Source: Deltaproteobacteria bacterium
Lineage (GTDB): Bacteria > Myxococcota > Polyangia > Polyangiales > B10-G4
Direction: 5' to 3'
Assembly (NCBI GenBank): GCA_019312705.1
Contig: JAFDCW010000182.1
Coordinates: 1 to 7,690 of the forward strand
Length of the DNA stretch: 7,690 nucleotides
Shown piece after piece: positions 1 through 6,192 of this stretch (its first letter is position 1; each line of letters begins with the position of its first letter). A program made the translations under genes and the position numbers. The notes under the pieces were generated by a model, which saw nothing but the letters and a program-made list of their open reading frames with translations, searched no databases and was not told the origin of the DNA.

Positions 1-1365
1 ATGGCAGTGCTCGATGTGGACAAGCCCGGCCCGGTGCTCTACCTGCTGCCGGCAACCCTCGGGGCCGTCTTCGGCTATCTGGTTTGGCACGTCTTGCTCT
101 TGCGCGACCGGCTGACGGAGAGCGTGAAGGAGGTTGAAGCCGGCGCGGCTGAGGTCGAGGCTCTCAACCGGCAGCTCGCTCTCAACCTCGACGTCAAGAC
201 CCACGCCCTCGAGCAGGCGGAGTCCCAACTGCTCCAAGCTCAAAAGCTCGACGCCGTCGGGCGCCTGTCGGGGGGCATCGCCCACGACTTCAACAACATG
301 CTCACCGCCATCACCGGCAACGTCGAGCTCATCTTGCTCGACATCGCGGAACACCCGGAGATTCGCGAGTCGGCCGAGGAGATCCAAAAGGCCGCCGAGC
401 AAGCTGCCGAGCTCACAGGGCAACTCCTCACGTTTTCGCGCAAGCAGGTCATCGCGCCCGAGGTGATCGACCTCAACCGCGGGGTCGATCGTCTGCGCTC
501 GATGCTTCGTCGGCTGATCGGAGAAAACATCGAGCTACAGATCGCCACCGAAGGCGACCTGGGCTGGGTGAGCGCGGACCCCAGCCAGGTCGAACAGATC
601 ATCCTGAACTTGGCGATCAACGCCCGCGACGCCATGCCCGACGGCGGCAAGATGATCATCGAGACCGCCAACGTCACCATGACCGACGAGGACTGCCTAA
701 ACCTCGCCGGAGCGAAGCCGGGCCCCTACGTAATGCTCGCGGTGAGTGACTCCGGGATCGGCATGGACGCGGAAACGCGCGCCAAGATCTTCGATCCTTT
801 CTTCACCACCAAGGAGCTGGGCCTCGGCACGGGCCTCGGCCTCGCGACGGTGCACGGCATCCTCGGACAGCACGGCGGCAGCATCGAGGTCGAGTCCGAA
901 CCCGGCAAGGGCACGACCATCAAAGCCTACTTTCACCGCGTACGCGACGAGGCCACTCCCGTATCGAAGCCCAAGCGTTCGACTCGGCGTGGAGGCCAGG
1001 AGACCGTACTCATCGCTGAAGACGACGACATGGTCCGCACCCTCGCCGTGCGGCTGCTCGACAACCTCGGCTACGAAGTCCTCGCCGCGAGCTCCGGCGC
1101 CGACGCTCTCTCCATCGCGGAGAGTCACGAGGGCCCCATCGCCCTTCTGCTCACCGACGTGGTGATGCCCCGCATGAATGGGCGCGACCTGGCCGAAAAA
1201 CTGGTCGCGGCACGACCAGAGATTCAGGTGCTCTATACATCGGGCTATACCCACGACGTCATCTCCCACCACGGCGTCATCGACGAAGGCATCCATTTCG
1301 TCGCGAAGCCGTATTCCCTCGATGTGCTCGCCGCGCGGGTCCGCGAAGTGATCGACGAAAAATGA
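1..1365 (+). CDS. Hybrid sensor histidine kinase with C-terminal receiver domain (5' end probably cut by window)
   Basis: Inner-membrane hybrid sensor kinase: autophosphorylates on His and passes phosphate to its own receiver Asp. Seen, by residue counted from position 1: a hydrophobic segment at about 12-34, an Ala/Glu-rich coiled-coil linker (38-82), a HisKA H-box GGIAHDFNN with His95, an N-box with Asn203 and Asn207 ([10 protein letters not shown]), G1 box DSGIGM (250-255), F-box FDPFFTT (264-270) and G2 box GLGTGLGL (274-281). The receiver (about 335-454) has acidic Asp341/Asp342, phospho-acceptor Asp386 (LLTDVVMP), Thr413/Ser414 and Lys436. All catalytic residues are intact. The first base of the window is an ATG, so it may be internal; kinases of this layout often have a periplasmic sensor region and a further membrane segment upstream. 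No DNA-binding output domain is present, so phosphate may go on to a separate phosphotransfer protein or regulator. The next gene starts 7 nt downstream. Family assignment is secure; the signal sensed is unknown. Confidence 0.93.
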   Translation: MAVLDVDKPGPVLYLLPATLGAVFGYLVWHVLLLRDRLTESVKEVEAGAAEVEALNRQLALNLDVKTHALEQAESQLLQAQKLDAVGRLSGGIAHDFNNMLTAITGNVELILLDIAEHPEIRESAEEIQKAAEQAAELTGQLLTFSRKQVIAPEVIDLNRGVDRLRSMLRRLIGENIELQIATEGDLGWVSADPSQVEQIILNLAINARDAMPDGGKMIIETANVTMTDEDCLNLAGAKPGPYVMLAVSDSGIGMDAETRAKIFDPFFTTKELGLGTGLGLATVHGILGQHGGSIEVESEPGKGTTIKAYFHRVRDEATPVSKPKRSTRRGGQETVLIAEDDDMVRTLAVRLLDNLGYEVLAASSGADALSIAESHEGPIALLLTDVVMPRMNGRDLAEKLVAARPEIQVLYTSGYTHDVISHHGVIDEGIHFVAKPYSLDVLAARVREVIDEK

Positions 1366-1369
1366 GGAA
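1364..1369 (+). promoter_or_regulatory. Ribosome binding site for the P450 gene
   Basis: GAGGAA overlaps the kinase stop codon (TGA 1363-1365) and lies 3 nt before the ATG at 1373. The ribosome site sits inside the end of the kinase gene, which supports translational coupling and fixes the P450 start. Confidence 0.7.
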
Positions 1370-1372
1370 CCG

Positions 1373-2710
1373 ATGACCCATGGCCCCCCCGGAGTCTTCG
1401 GGCTGCGCAATGTCTACCGTTTTTCGTCCGATCCCCTGGCCTTTCTCCGCCAGATGACAGACGAGCACGGTGACTTCGTCGAGCTGAAGCTGCTCGGCCA
1501 GCCTTGGTTCCTGGTCAACCACCCCGACGACATCGAAACGGTCCTGGTGAAGCACGCGGCCATCATGCTGCGCGACGAATACGTCGAGGTCATGAAGCGA
1601 ACCCTCGGCCTCGGCCTCCTGACCAGCGAAGGCGCGCTCTGGAAGCGCCAGCGCAAGCTCATGGCCCAGGCGTTCACGCCGAAGCGCATTCGCACCTACG
1701 CCGAGACGATGGTGGCGGTGACCGACGAAGGCGTCTCGTGGACCGAGGGGGAAGAGATCAACCTTCACCAGGAGATGTCCCGACTGACGATGGAGGTGGT
1801 TTCCGCCGTTCTCTTCGGGGCGAGCATCGGCCCCCGTGAGGTCGGCACCGTACGGCGGTCGATGGAGGCGGTGAACGAGTTCTACGCCAACAGCCCCGAG
1901 GCCATCTTGAAGGTCCCGGCCTGGGTGCCGACTCCTCGAAACCGACGCCTCGACGGCGCGGTAAAGAACCTCGATGCCCTCATCTACGAGATCATCGGCA
2001 GACGCCGCCGCGGAGAAGCACGTGACGACCTGCTCGGCACGCTGCTCGATGCCCGGGACGAGGGCACCAGAAGCACGGACGGAAAGGGCATGTCCGATCA
2101 GCAGCTCCGGGACGAGGCGGTCACCCTCTTCCTCGCGGGCCACGAGACGACGGCCCTGGCGCTCGCCCACACCGTCTACCTGCTGAGCAAACACCCCGAG
2201 GTCGAACGACGCCTCGCCCGAGAGCTCACCGAAGTCCTGGGCGGGCGCCTGCCCTCGGCGGCGGACGTGAGCTCACTCGTCTACACCGAGCGGGTGCTGA
2301 AGGAATCGATGCGCCTCTACCCGCCGGCGTGGACCATCGGCCGGGAGGTCGCCGAGGCCTTCGAGCTTCGGGGGCGGCAGATCCCCAAGGGCGCCCAGCT
2401 GCTCTCGAGCCAATGGATCGTGCACCGCGACCCGCGCTGGTTCCCGAACCCCGAAGCCTTCGATCCGGACCGTTGGCTGCCCGAACGGACAGCGACCCTC
2501 CCGCGTTTCGCCTATTTCCCCTTTGGTGGGGGCCCGCGGGTCTGCATCGGGAACCATTTTGCGATGATGGAAGCGACCTTGATGCTCGCCATCCTCTTCA
2601 GTCGGCACCACTTTGCGCTGCTCCCGGAACAACGCCTCGAATTCGTGCCCTCGGTGACCCTCCGGCCCAAAGGCTCTGGGCTACGCGTTCGCGTGACGGC
2701 CCGCGATTGA
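1373..2710 (+). CDS. Cytochrome P450 (class E-like, soluble)
   Basis: Haem-thiolate monooxygenase, 445 residues, the normal length for a soluble bacterial P450. No N-terminal membrane anchor is seen, so it is probably cytoplasmic. Motifs in order: Pro-rich N-terminus (GPPGVFG), C-helix WxxxR (Trp90, Arg94) for a haem propionate, I-helix oxygen-activation motif AGHETT (255-260), K-helix ExxR (Glu311, Arg314) in KESMRLYPPA, the PERF-like segment FDPDRW with Arg367, and the haem loop FGGGPRVCIG (384-393) with axial ligand Cys391. Every essential residue is present, so it should be active. The ERR-triad and haem-loop style resemble the CYP4/CYP102-like bacterial group often acting on fatty acyl or other lipophilic substrates; the substrate is not deducible. 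No ferredoxin, ferredoxin reductase or fused reductase is present, so electrons must come from elsewhere. The start is set by GAGGAA at 1364-1369, and the stop TGA (2708-2710) shares its last base with the next ATG, implying coupling on both sides. Confidence 0.95.
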   Translation: MTHGPPGVFGLRNVYRFSSDPLAFLRQMTDEHGDFVELKLLGQPWFLVNHPDDIETVLVKHAAIMLRDEYVEVMKRTLGLGLLTSEGALWKRQRKLMAQAFTPKRIRTYAETMVAVTDEGVSWTEGEEINLHQEMSRLTMEVVSAVLFGASIGPREVGTVRRSMEAVNEFYANSPEAILKVPAWVPTPRNRRLDGAVKNLDALIYEIIGRRRRGEARDDLLGTLLDARDEGTRSTDGKGMSDQQLRDEAVTLFLAGHETTALALAHTVYLLSKHPEVERRLARELTEVLGGRLPSAADVSSLVYTERVLKESMRLYPPAWTIGREVAEAFELRGRQIPKGAQLLSSQWIVHRDPRWFPNPEAFDPDRWLPERTATLPRFAYFPFGGGPRVCIGNHFAMMEATLMLAILFSRHHFALLPEQRLEFVPSVTLRPKGSGLRVRVTARD

Positions 2711-3849
2711 TGATGGAACATCGGGCGCCTGCCGGCGTCAGAACAACCGTGCGTATCACCTTCGGCTTGCTGCTCTGGGCCTTGGCTGCCCCCGGCGTCG
2801 CCTTCGCCCAGTCGTTCCACCTGCACGAGGCGACGGTCACCAGTGACGGCGAGGCCCTCGGGCAGCTCTTCGAGGCACCGGTACGCATCACCGAATGGCA
2901 CTCGCATACCCGCCCGAGCATCGCCTATCGCGACCGGGTCATCGCGATGAGGGTCGCCATCGACCTCACCGACCCCGACACTCGCCTCGCCGCGGGCGTC
3001 GCGACCCGCCGTGCCATCCGCACCGCTTCCGCATTTCGCATCGACATGAATGCGGGCACCTGGGCGCCGGTCTGGGGCCGTCGGTCTGACGGGGTTCGCA
3101 TTGCACTGCCCGACGGACTTCCAGCGCGGGAGGGGGTGTTGCCCGCATCCCCACGCATGCCGGCCAACGCCGCGGCTCCGGGGGAGGCTTTCGCGAACCG
3201 CGGCCCGGCCGATGGGTTCCAGTACGCCTGCACTCCCATCAGGGTCCGTGCGCAGGCACGCGCCGACGCCGAACTCTGGTTGGTGGAGGGCGACCGGTTC
3301 ACCCTCGACATCGGGACAGAACGCGGCGGATTCACCCGCGCCCGTGTATTCAGGGATGGTTTCGTGGTGCACGGGTGGATCGAGGGCGGGGCGCCCGAAT
3401 GTCAGATGGGGGGGATCCATTTGGCCGGCGTGGGCACGGGCTGCAGCGATGGGCACGGACGAGGCATCGTCGTGACGCTCCCGGGCGGCACGGCGCTCTA
3501 CGCCACCGGCGATACCAGGAGGCCCTTCGGGCGACTTCGAGCAGAAACCCAAGGCATCGAACCCGTCTATGGGGTGACGGCCCAGGCTTGCCGCGACAGC
3601 GTATGCCGGCGCGTTCCGCCGGAGCCGACCGGGGCGGCGCCGTGGATCATGCACAACCACCGCCGAGGAGGAGGGGGCTGGGTGATCACGGCCTGGGTGC
3701 GATCTCCTACCGAGGACTTGGCCCGACCAACAAACGCCCGCGGCGGCTTTGGCGGTTGCCGGAGCAGCGCGACGAGTTGGCCTCAGCCTCCGGACCGCCC
3801 AAACGTCCCGGAAGTCCCCGACGCCGAGGTGAGGGGAGTCGACCGATAG
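2710..3849 (+). CDS. Secreted protein of unknown function, Cys-containing, Pro-rich C-terminus
   Basis: I do not recognise a family. The chosen start is the ATG at 2710, overlapping the P450 stop as TGATG; a second in-frame ATG follows at 2713. There is no clear ribosome site, so translation probably relies on termination-reinitiation. The product is 379 residues. A signal peptide is clear: basic start (Arg5, Arg11, Arg15), hydrophobic core at about 17-30, and an AFA|QS signal peptidase I site after Ala33, so it is exported to periplasm or outside. The mature part is Arg/Gly/Ala rich with six cysteines (174, 231, 245, 294, 299, 350), possibly disulfide bonded. Residues about 172-226 alternate short beta-like stretches and end in VVHGWIEG, reminiscent of a bacterial SH3-like fold but not decisive. 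A His-containing stretch WIMHNHRRGGGGW (312-324) stands out. The tail (about 350-379) is Pro-rich and probably disordered. The stop TAG is at 3847-3849. An in-frame ATG at 2329 is merely out-of-frame sequence of the P450 gene. Confidence 0.75.
   Translation: MMEHRAPAGVRTTVRITFGLLLWALAAPGVAFAQSFHLHEATVTSDGEALGQLFEAPVRITEWHSHTRPSIAYRDRVIAMRVAIDLTDPDTRLAAGVATRRAIRTASAFRIDMNAGTWAPVWGRRSDGVRIALPDGLPAREGVLPASPRMPANAAAPGEAFANRGPADGFQYACTPIRVRAQARADAELWLVEGDRFTLDIGTERGGFTRARVFRDGFVVHGWIEGGAPECQMGGIHLAGVGTGCSDGHGRGIVVTLPGGTALYATGDTRRPFGRLRAETQGIEPVYGVTAQACRDSVCRRVPPEPTGAAPWIMHNHRRGGGGWVITAWVRSPTEDLARPTNARGGFGGCRSSATSWPQPPDRPNVPEVPDAEVRGVDR
3826..3848 (+). promoter_or_regulatory. Strong ribosome binding site followed by a possible AUA start codon
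   Basis: A purine-rich run GAGGTGAGGGGA (3826-3837) is the only good Shine-Dalgarno match near the next gene. It is followed after 8 nt by ATA (3846-3848), in frame with that gene and overlapping the upstream TAG stop (ATAG). No ATG, GTG or TTG lies at a proper distance. Reading from ATA adds 12 residues, including three Arg, that turn the downstream hydrophobic stretch into a standard signal peptide. AUA initiation is rare, so this is an inference. Confidence 0.4.
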
Positions 3850-3881
3850 AACTTCGAGAGCCCCAGCGCGTCCGAGCCAAT

Positions 3882-4958
3882 GTGCTGGTGCTCCTATTGT
3901 CCATCGCGGCTTCGATCGCGCTGCCGGCGACCGCGGCGGCAGAGGATCTAGCCATCGTCCGGGTCACCAACCTCGGTGGCCAGGATGAGCTGACGCGGGG
4001 CCCGGTCCAGGCCCGGGTGGGCGAGGCCGTGACCCTCCGGGTGGTGCGCGTCAACCGCGGTGGCCGCCTCTCGTCGGTCGCCCCAGGGACGCGGGTGCGT
4101 TGGTTCCGCGTCGTCCCGCGCATGCAGCACGTCGATACGCCCCCCCCGAACGAAGGCGTCGACCAATACTCGAACAGCGTGCTCTTCGGCCCCCGCCACG
4201 GACGGTGGCTGGGCTTCGACGCGATCGAATACGACACCGTGGAACTCGGTGGTCACGAGGACCGTATCGTCGTCGATCGGGTGACCCAAACCGGCACGAT
4301 CGCCGGCGAAAACACCGAGGCCTCATTCGCCGGCGGCGGCGCCGGCTCCTCTTGGTACGCAGCGACGGCAGAGGACCCCGACGGGACCACCCATCGAACT
4401 CCCGGCGGCGAGGACATCGACCGCCTGGGTCTCTCGAGGGCCGTGATGCGCGTCAGCTTCCGCGCGGCCGACGACTACCTCGGTTGGCTGAGCACCTACT
4501 TCCACGTGCCCAACGTCTTCGGCTCGACGGGCCCCCAGGCGGACCGCTACGTGGGTGCCGACTGCGCCGACGTGCTCGTCGGCGCCCGCCGCGCTTCGGG
4601 CGCTCGCCAGGTGCGCTATGCCTCAGTCGGCGGCATTGCGTCGGTCGCGCGTCCAGTGACGTCGGTCCTGCTCCTGGGCGACGACGGTCGCGTCCGAGAT
4701 GAAGAAGGCCGGGCGACAACTCTCCGGTGGGGGGACGACATCGAAGAGGGCGATCTCTTCGCCATCGACTACACCACCGCCGGCGCCCAGCTGCCGCGGC
4801 CCTGGGACCACATCGGAGCCCTCGTCGGCGACGCTAACGGCGACGGGTTGCTCGGCGGCGCGGACGAGCTGCGCCACATGACGCCCCGGGGGCTGCTCGA
4901 CCGTCCGCTGTCGAACGAAGGCTCCATTCGTTTCCGGGTGTGGCGTCTGCGGGACTGA
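3882..4958 (+). CDS. Secreted NlpC/P60-like (papain-fold) candidate cysteine hydrolase
   Basis: Exported protein with the order of landmarks expected for NlpC/P60 or related amidase/peptidase domains: ADCADVLVGA with candidate nucleophile Cys (codon 4563-4565), then EGDLFAIDY (compare PGDLVFF of the family), then WDHIGALVGD with candidate His (codon 4809-4811). Directly after comes DANGDGLLGGAD, matching the spacing of an EF-hand or dockerin-type calcium loop. About 200 residues before the Cys are beta-rich and unassigned. The family cleaves peptidoglycan peptides or similar amide bonds; a specific substrate cannot be named. The start is uncertain. GTG 3882 is the first usual codon close to the hydrophobic core and gives 358 residues, but it has no ribosome site and leaves the signal peptide without basic residues. 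Starting at ATA 3846 gives 370 residues, a normal signal peptide and cleavage at ATAAA|ED. An upstream TTG at 3777 is another option. Last gene of the apparent operon. Confidence 0.6.
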   Translation: MLVLLLSIAASIALPATAAAEDLAIVRVTNLGGQDELTRGPVQARVGEAVTLRVVRVNRGGRLSSVAPGTRVRWFRVVPRMQHVDTPPPNEGVDQYSNSVLFGPRHGRWLGFDAIEYDTVELGGHEDRIVVDRVTQTGTIAGENTEASFAGGGAGSSWYAATAEDPDGTTHRTPGGEDIDRLGLSRAVMRVSFRAADDYLGWLSTYFHVPNVFGSTGPQADRYVGADCADVLVGARRASGARQVRYASVGGIASVARPVTSVLLLGDDGRVRDEEGRATTLRWGDDIEEGDLFAIDYTTAGAQLPRPWDHIGALVGDANGDGLLGGADELRHMTPRGLLDRPLSNEGSIRFRVWRLRD

Positions 4959-4975
4959 GCGTTGTGCTCGCGGCA

Positions 4976-5025
4976 GCGCGATGACGGAGGTTGAGCGCGA
5001 TGACGGAGGTTGAGCGCGATGACGG
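4976..5025. repeat. 19-bp tandem repeat, about 2.6 copies
   Basis: The unit GCGCGATGACGGAGGTTGA occurs at 4976-4994 and 4995-5013 without mismatch, then partially at 5014-5025. It begins 17 nt after the stop codon at 4958 and its last copy runs into the left end of the repeat island, so the unit overlaps the outer inverted repeat. Slippage or repeated insertion at one end could create it. Confidence 0.9.
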
Positions 5026-5058
5026 CGTGGGCGTGGGTGCCTCCAGCTCCAGGGGCTT
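5009..5058. repeat. Left outer 50-bp inverted repeat
   Basis: This stretch is the reverse complement of 6017-6066 with 48 of 50 bases matching by hand alignment; mismatches correspond to 5020 and 5034. It contains the left terminal repeat of the 150-bp element at 5024-5173, plus 15 bases outside it and 11 bases inside. Confidence 0.88.
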
Positions 5059-5173
5059 TGTCACGCGACGACCGGAGTTGGCGCTGTGAGGGGCGGGGAT
5101 GATGTCGTGGGTACCGGGGTTTGCTCGGTTGCCGGACGCTTCTACTTCCGCTGGAGGCACCCACGCCCGCGCC
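5024..5173 (+). repeat. 150-bp element, copy A, with 24-bp terminal inverted repeats
   Basis: The ends 5024-5047 (starts GGCGTGGGCG, ends GCCTCCAGC) and 5150-5173 are inverted copies matching at 23 of 24 bases; the one mismatch would be a G-U pair in RNA. The 102-bp interior is GC-rich with no ORF of note. Copy B lies inverted at 5810-5959 and has exactly the same length. The size, paired ends and lack of coding capacity suggest a MITE-like non-autonomous element or a structured RNA. No convincing target-site duplication is visible. Confidence 0.8.
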
Positions 5174-5380
5174 TGATTGACCTAATACGGGCGAACTTCG
5201 GCTGAGATGGTGGTCTCGGGTTACCTTGTTGGTGGTGGTACTAGGGATCATCGGTCTCGCCGGCGGGTCGTCTGCTCCGCTCCTAGCTTTCGCACGGACC
5301 CGAGTGGTTCCGCGACGACCGGAGGATCATTCCGTACCGCATGGCGTGCGTGGTCACGATCGGGCCTGCGCAGCCGCCCC
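5174..5380. repeat. Left inner arm of the large inverted repeat
   Basis: This segment continues the inverted homology inward from copy A and matches the reverse complement of 5600-5809 with some indels. Good blocks include the region of GAGATGGTGGTCTC (5204-5217), the CGGGTCGTCTGCTCCGCTCC block around 5264, and a perfect 26-bp inner end at 5355-5380 against 5600-5625. The gaps differ between arms, so this is an old duplication. No gene is seen. Confidence 0.8.
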
Positions 5381-5599
5381 GCCGGCGAGCCCTCAGCGCG
5401 CGCTGTGCGCCCCGCCATTGAGTTGGGGATTAGCACGACGTTCCCACTGTTGGCATGGAGCAGAGGACCCTCATCGCCGATTTGAAAGAGAGCTGGTCCC
5501 GAAGGGCCCGGCGCACTTGAGCGAAGTTGCGCTCACCACCAAGCCCAGGGCGCTAAAACAACGGCACCACCCTCGGATATCTACAGAGGTCACGGTGGT
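5381..5599. other. Unique centre of the inverted repeat, no gene seen
   Basis: These 219 bases separate the two arms and have no counterpart elsewhere in the window. I see no credible coding region, tRNA or promoter. A small hairpin, TGAGCG / CGCTCA with a 6-base loop, lies at 5518-5535. Confidence 0.5.
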
Positions 5600-5809
5600 G
5601 GGGCGGCTGCGCAGGCCCGATCGTGATCACGTCCGCCATGCCGTACCGAGATCGCAGCCGCCCCGCGACCATCCTCCGGCAACTGCGATAGCTAGGAGCG
5701 GAGCAGACGACCCGCCGCCGGGACCGGCCATCCCCAGTACACACCACCACCAACAAGGTCCCCCGGAGACCACCATCTCAAGAACAGTTGGCTCTACTCA
5801 GGCAAAGCA
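5600..5809. repeat. Right inner arm of the large inverted repeat, with an internal 12-bp hairpin
   Basis: Reverse-complement partner of 5174-5380. Compared with the left arm it carries about 23 extra bases near 5645-5668. This extra piece supplies CGCAGCCGCCCC (5653-5664), a perfect inverted match to GGGGCGGCTGCG (5600-5611), creating a hairpin that the left arm lacks. Confidence 0.8.
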
Positions 5810-5959
5810 GGCGTGCTTGGGGGTGCCTCCAGCGGAAGTCAAAGCGTCCGGCCCCCGAGCAAACCCCGGTACCCGCGACACCATCCCCGCCCCTCACAGC
5901 GCCAACTCCGCTCACCGCGTAACAAAGCCCCTGGAGCTGGAGGCACCCCCAAGCACGCC
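5810..5959 (-). repeat. 150-bp element, copy B, with perfect 24-bp terminal inverted repeats
   Basis: The ends 5810-5833 (starts GGCGTGCTTGGG, ends GCCTCCAGC) and 5936-5959 are perfect inverted copies. The interior is highly similar to copy A in reverse orientation, with roughly ten differences over the 102-bp interior by eye. The outer bases of the terminal repeats differ from those of copy A, but pairing within the copy is retained. Confidence 0.82.
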
Positions 5960-6042
5960 GTCAATCCAGAACACACCCACCGCTCATGCAAAGGGTCGCA
6001 CAGCCCACCGCGTCCTAAGCCCCTGGAGCTGGAGGCACCCCC
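5925..6042. repeat. 26-bp direct repeat pair
   Basis: An identical 26-bp stretch (begins AAGCCCCTGGAGC, ends GGCACCCCC) occurs at 5925-5950 and 6017-6042, with a 92-bp period. It is the right end of copy B and of the partial third copy in the same orientation. Recombination between the two could delete the DNA between. Confidence 0.9.
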
Positions 6043-6066
6043 GCCCACGCCGTCTTCGCGCTCAAC
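6000..6066 (-). repeat. Third, truncated copy of the element end; right outer inverted repeat
   Basis: From about 6000 the sequence resembles the right end of copy B (ACCGCGT...AAGCCCCTGGAGC). From 6017 to 6066 it is a 48/50 inverted match to 5009-5058, including flanking bases beyond the 150-bp element (GCGCTCAAC). The rest of the element is missing, so this is a partial copy, perhaps left by recombination or an insertion nested in another copy. Confidence 0.8.
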
Positions 6067-6076
6067 CGCAGCCTTC

Positions 6077-6105
6077 GTGCTCCGTCGAGCACCCCGGCGC
6101 CGGGG
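6077..6105. other. Two adjacent small palindromes
   Basis: GTGCTC / GAGCAC (6077-6082 and 6087-6092) with a 4-base loop overlaps at its last base the perfect palindrome CCCCGGCGCCGGGG (6092-6105). They lie downstream of the minus-strand terminator and may act as extra stops for convergent transcription, but this is only inferred from shape. Confidence 0.5.
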
Positions 6106-6110
6106 CCCTT

Positions 6111-6164
6111 AAACGGCAAAACCCACGGGGGGTCTCCGCCTTCGCGGAGACCGACCACCGTGGG
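6111..6164 (-). terminator. Rho-independent terminator of the EB_dh-type gene
   Basis: On the minus strand, arms CCCACGG (6164-6158) and CCGTGGG (6128-6122) enclose a stem GGTCTCCGC / GCGGAGACC (6152-6144 and 6139-6131) with a 4-base loop. It is followed by TTTTGCCGTTT (6121-6111). It starts 28 nt past the stop codon of the minus-strand gene. The stem could also slow plus-strand transcription, but the T-rich tract is only on the minus strand. Confidence 0.85.
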
Positions 6165-6192
6165 CCGCCAGGTCCACTGAGATTCGGAAGAA

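Noticed and set aside
697..2194. Two long minus-strand frames (697-1410 and 1277-2194)
   Set aside because: Antisense to the kinase and P450 genes, which have clear conserved motifs; typical shadow frames of GC-rich genes.
2512..3660. Minus-strand open frame of 382 codons
   Set aside because: Antisense to the P450 end and the secreted protein; no motifs, whereas the plus strand has a signal peptide and a coupled start.
4959..5023. Terminator for the plus-strand operon
   Set aside because: No GC-rich hairpin followed by a T-run is visible after the stop at 4958; the tandem repeat there does not form one.
4976..5060. Possible CRISPR array
   Set aside because: The 19-bp units are directly adjacent with no spacers and there are fewer than three copies; no cas genes are nearby.
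4769..5251. Minus-strand open frame of 160 codons
   Set aside because: Half of it is antisense to the NlpC/P60-like gene and the rest lies in repeats; Ser/Arg/Pro-rich with no ribosome site or recognisable motif.
5009..6066. Complete insertion sequence
   Set aside because: Inverted ends are present, but no transposase frame or fragment can be recognised inside and no clear target-site duplication is seen.
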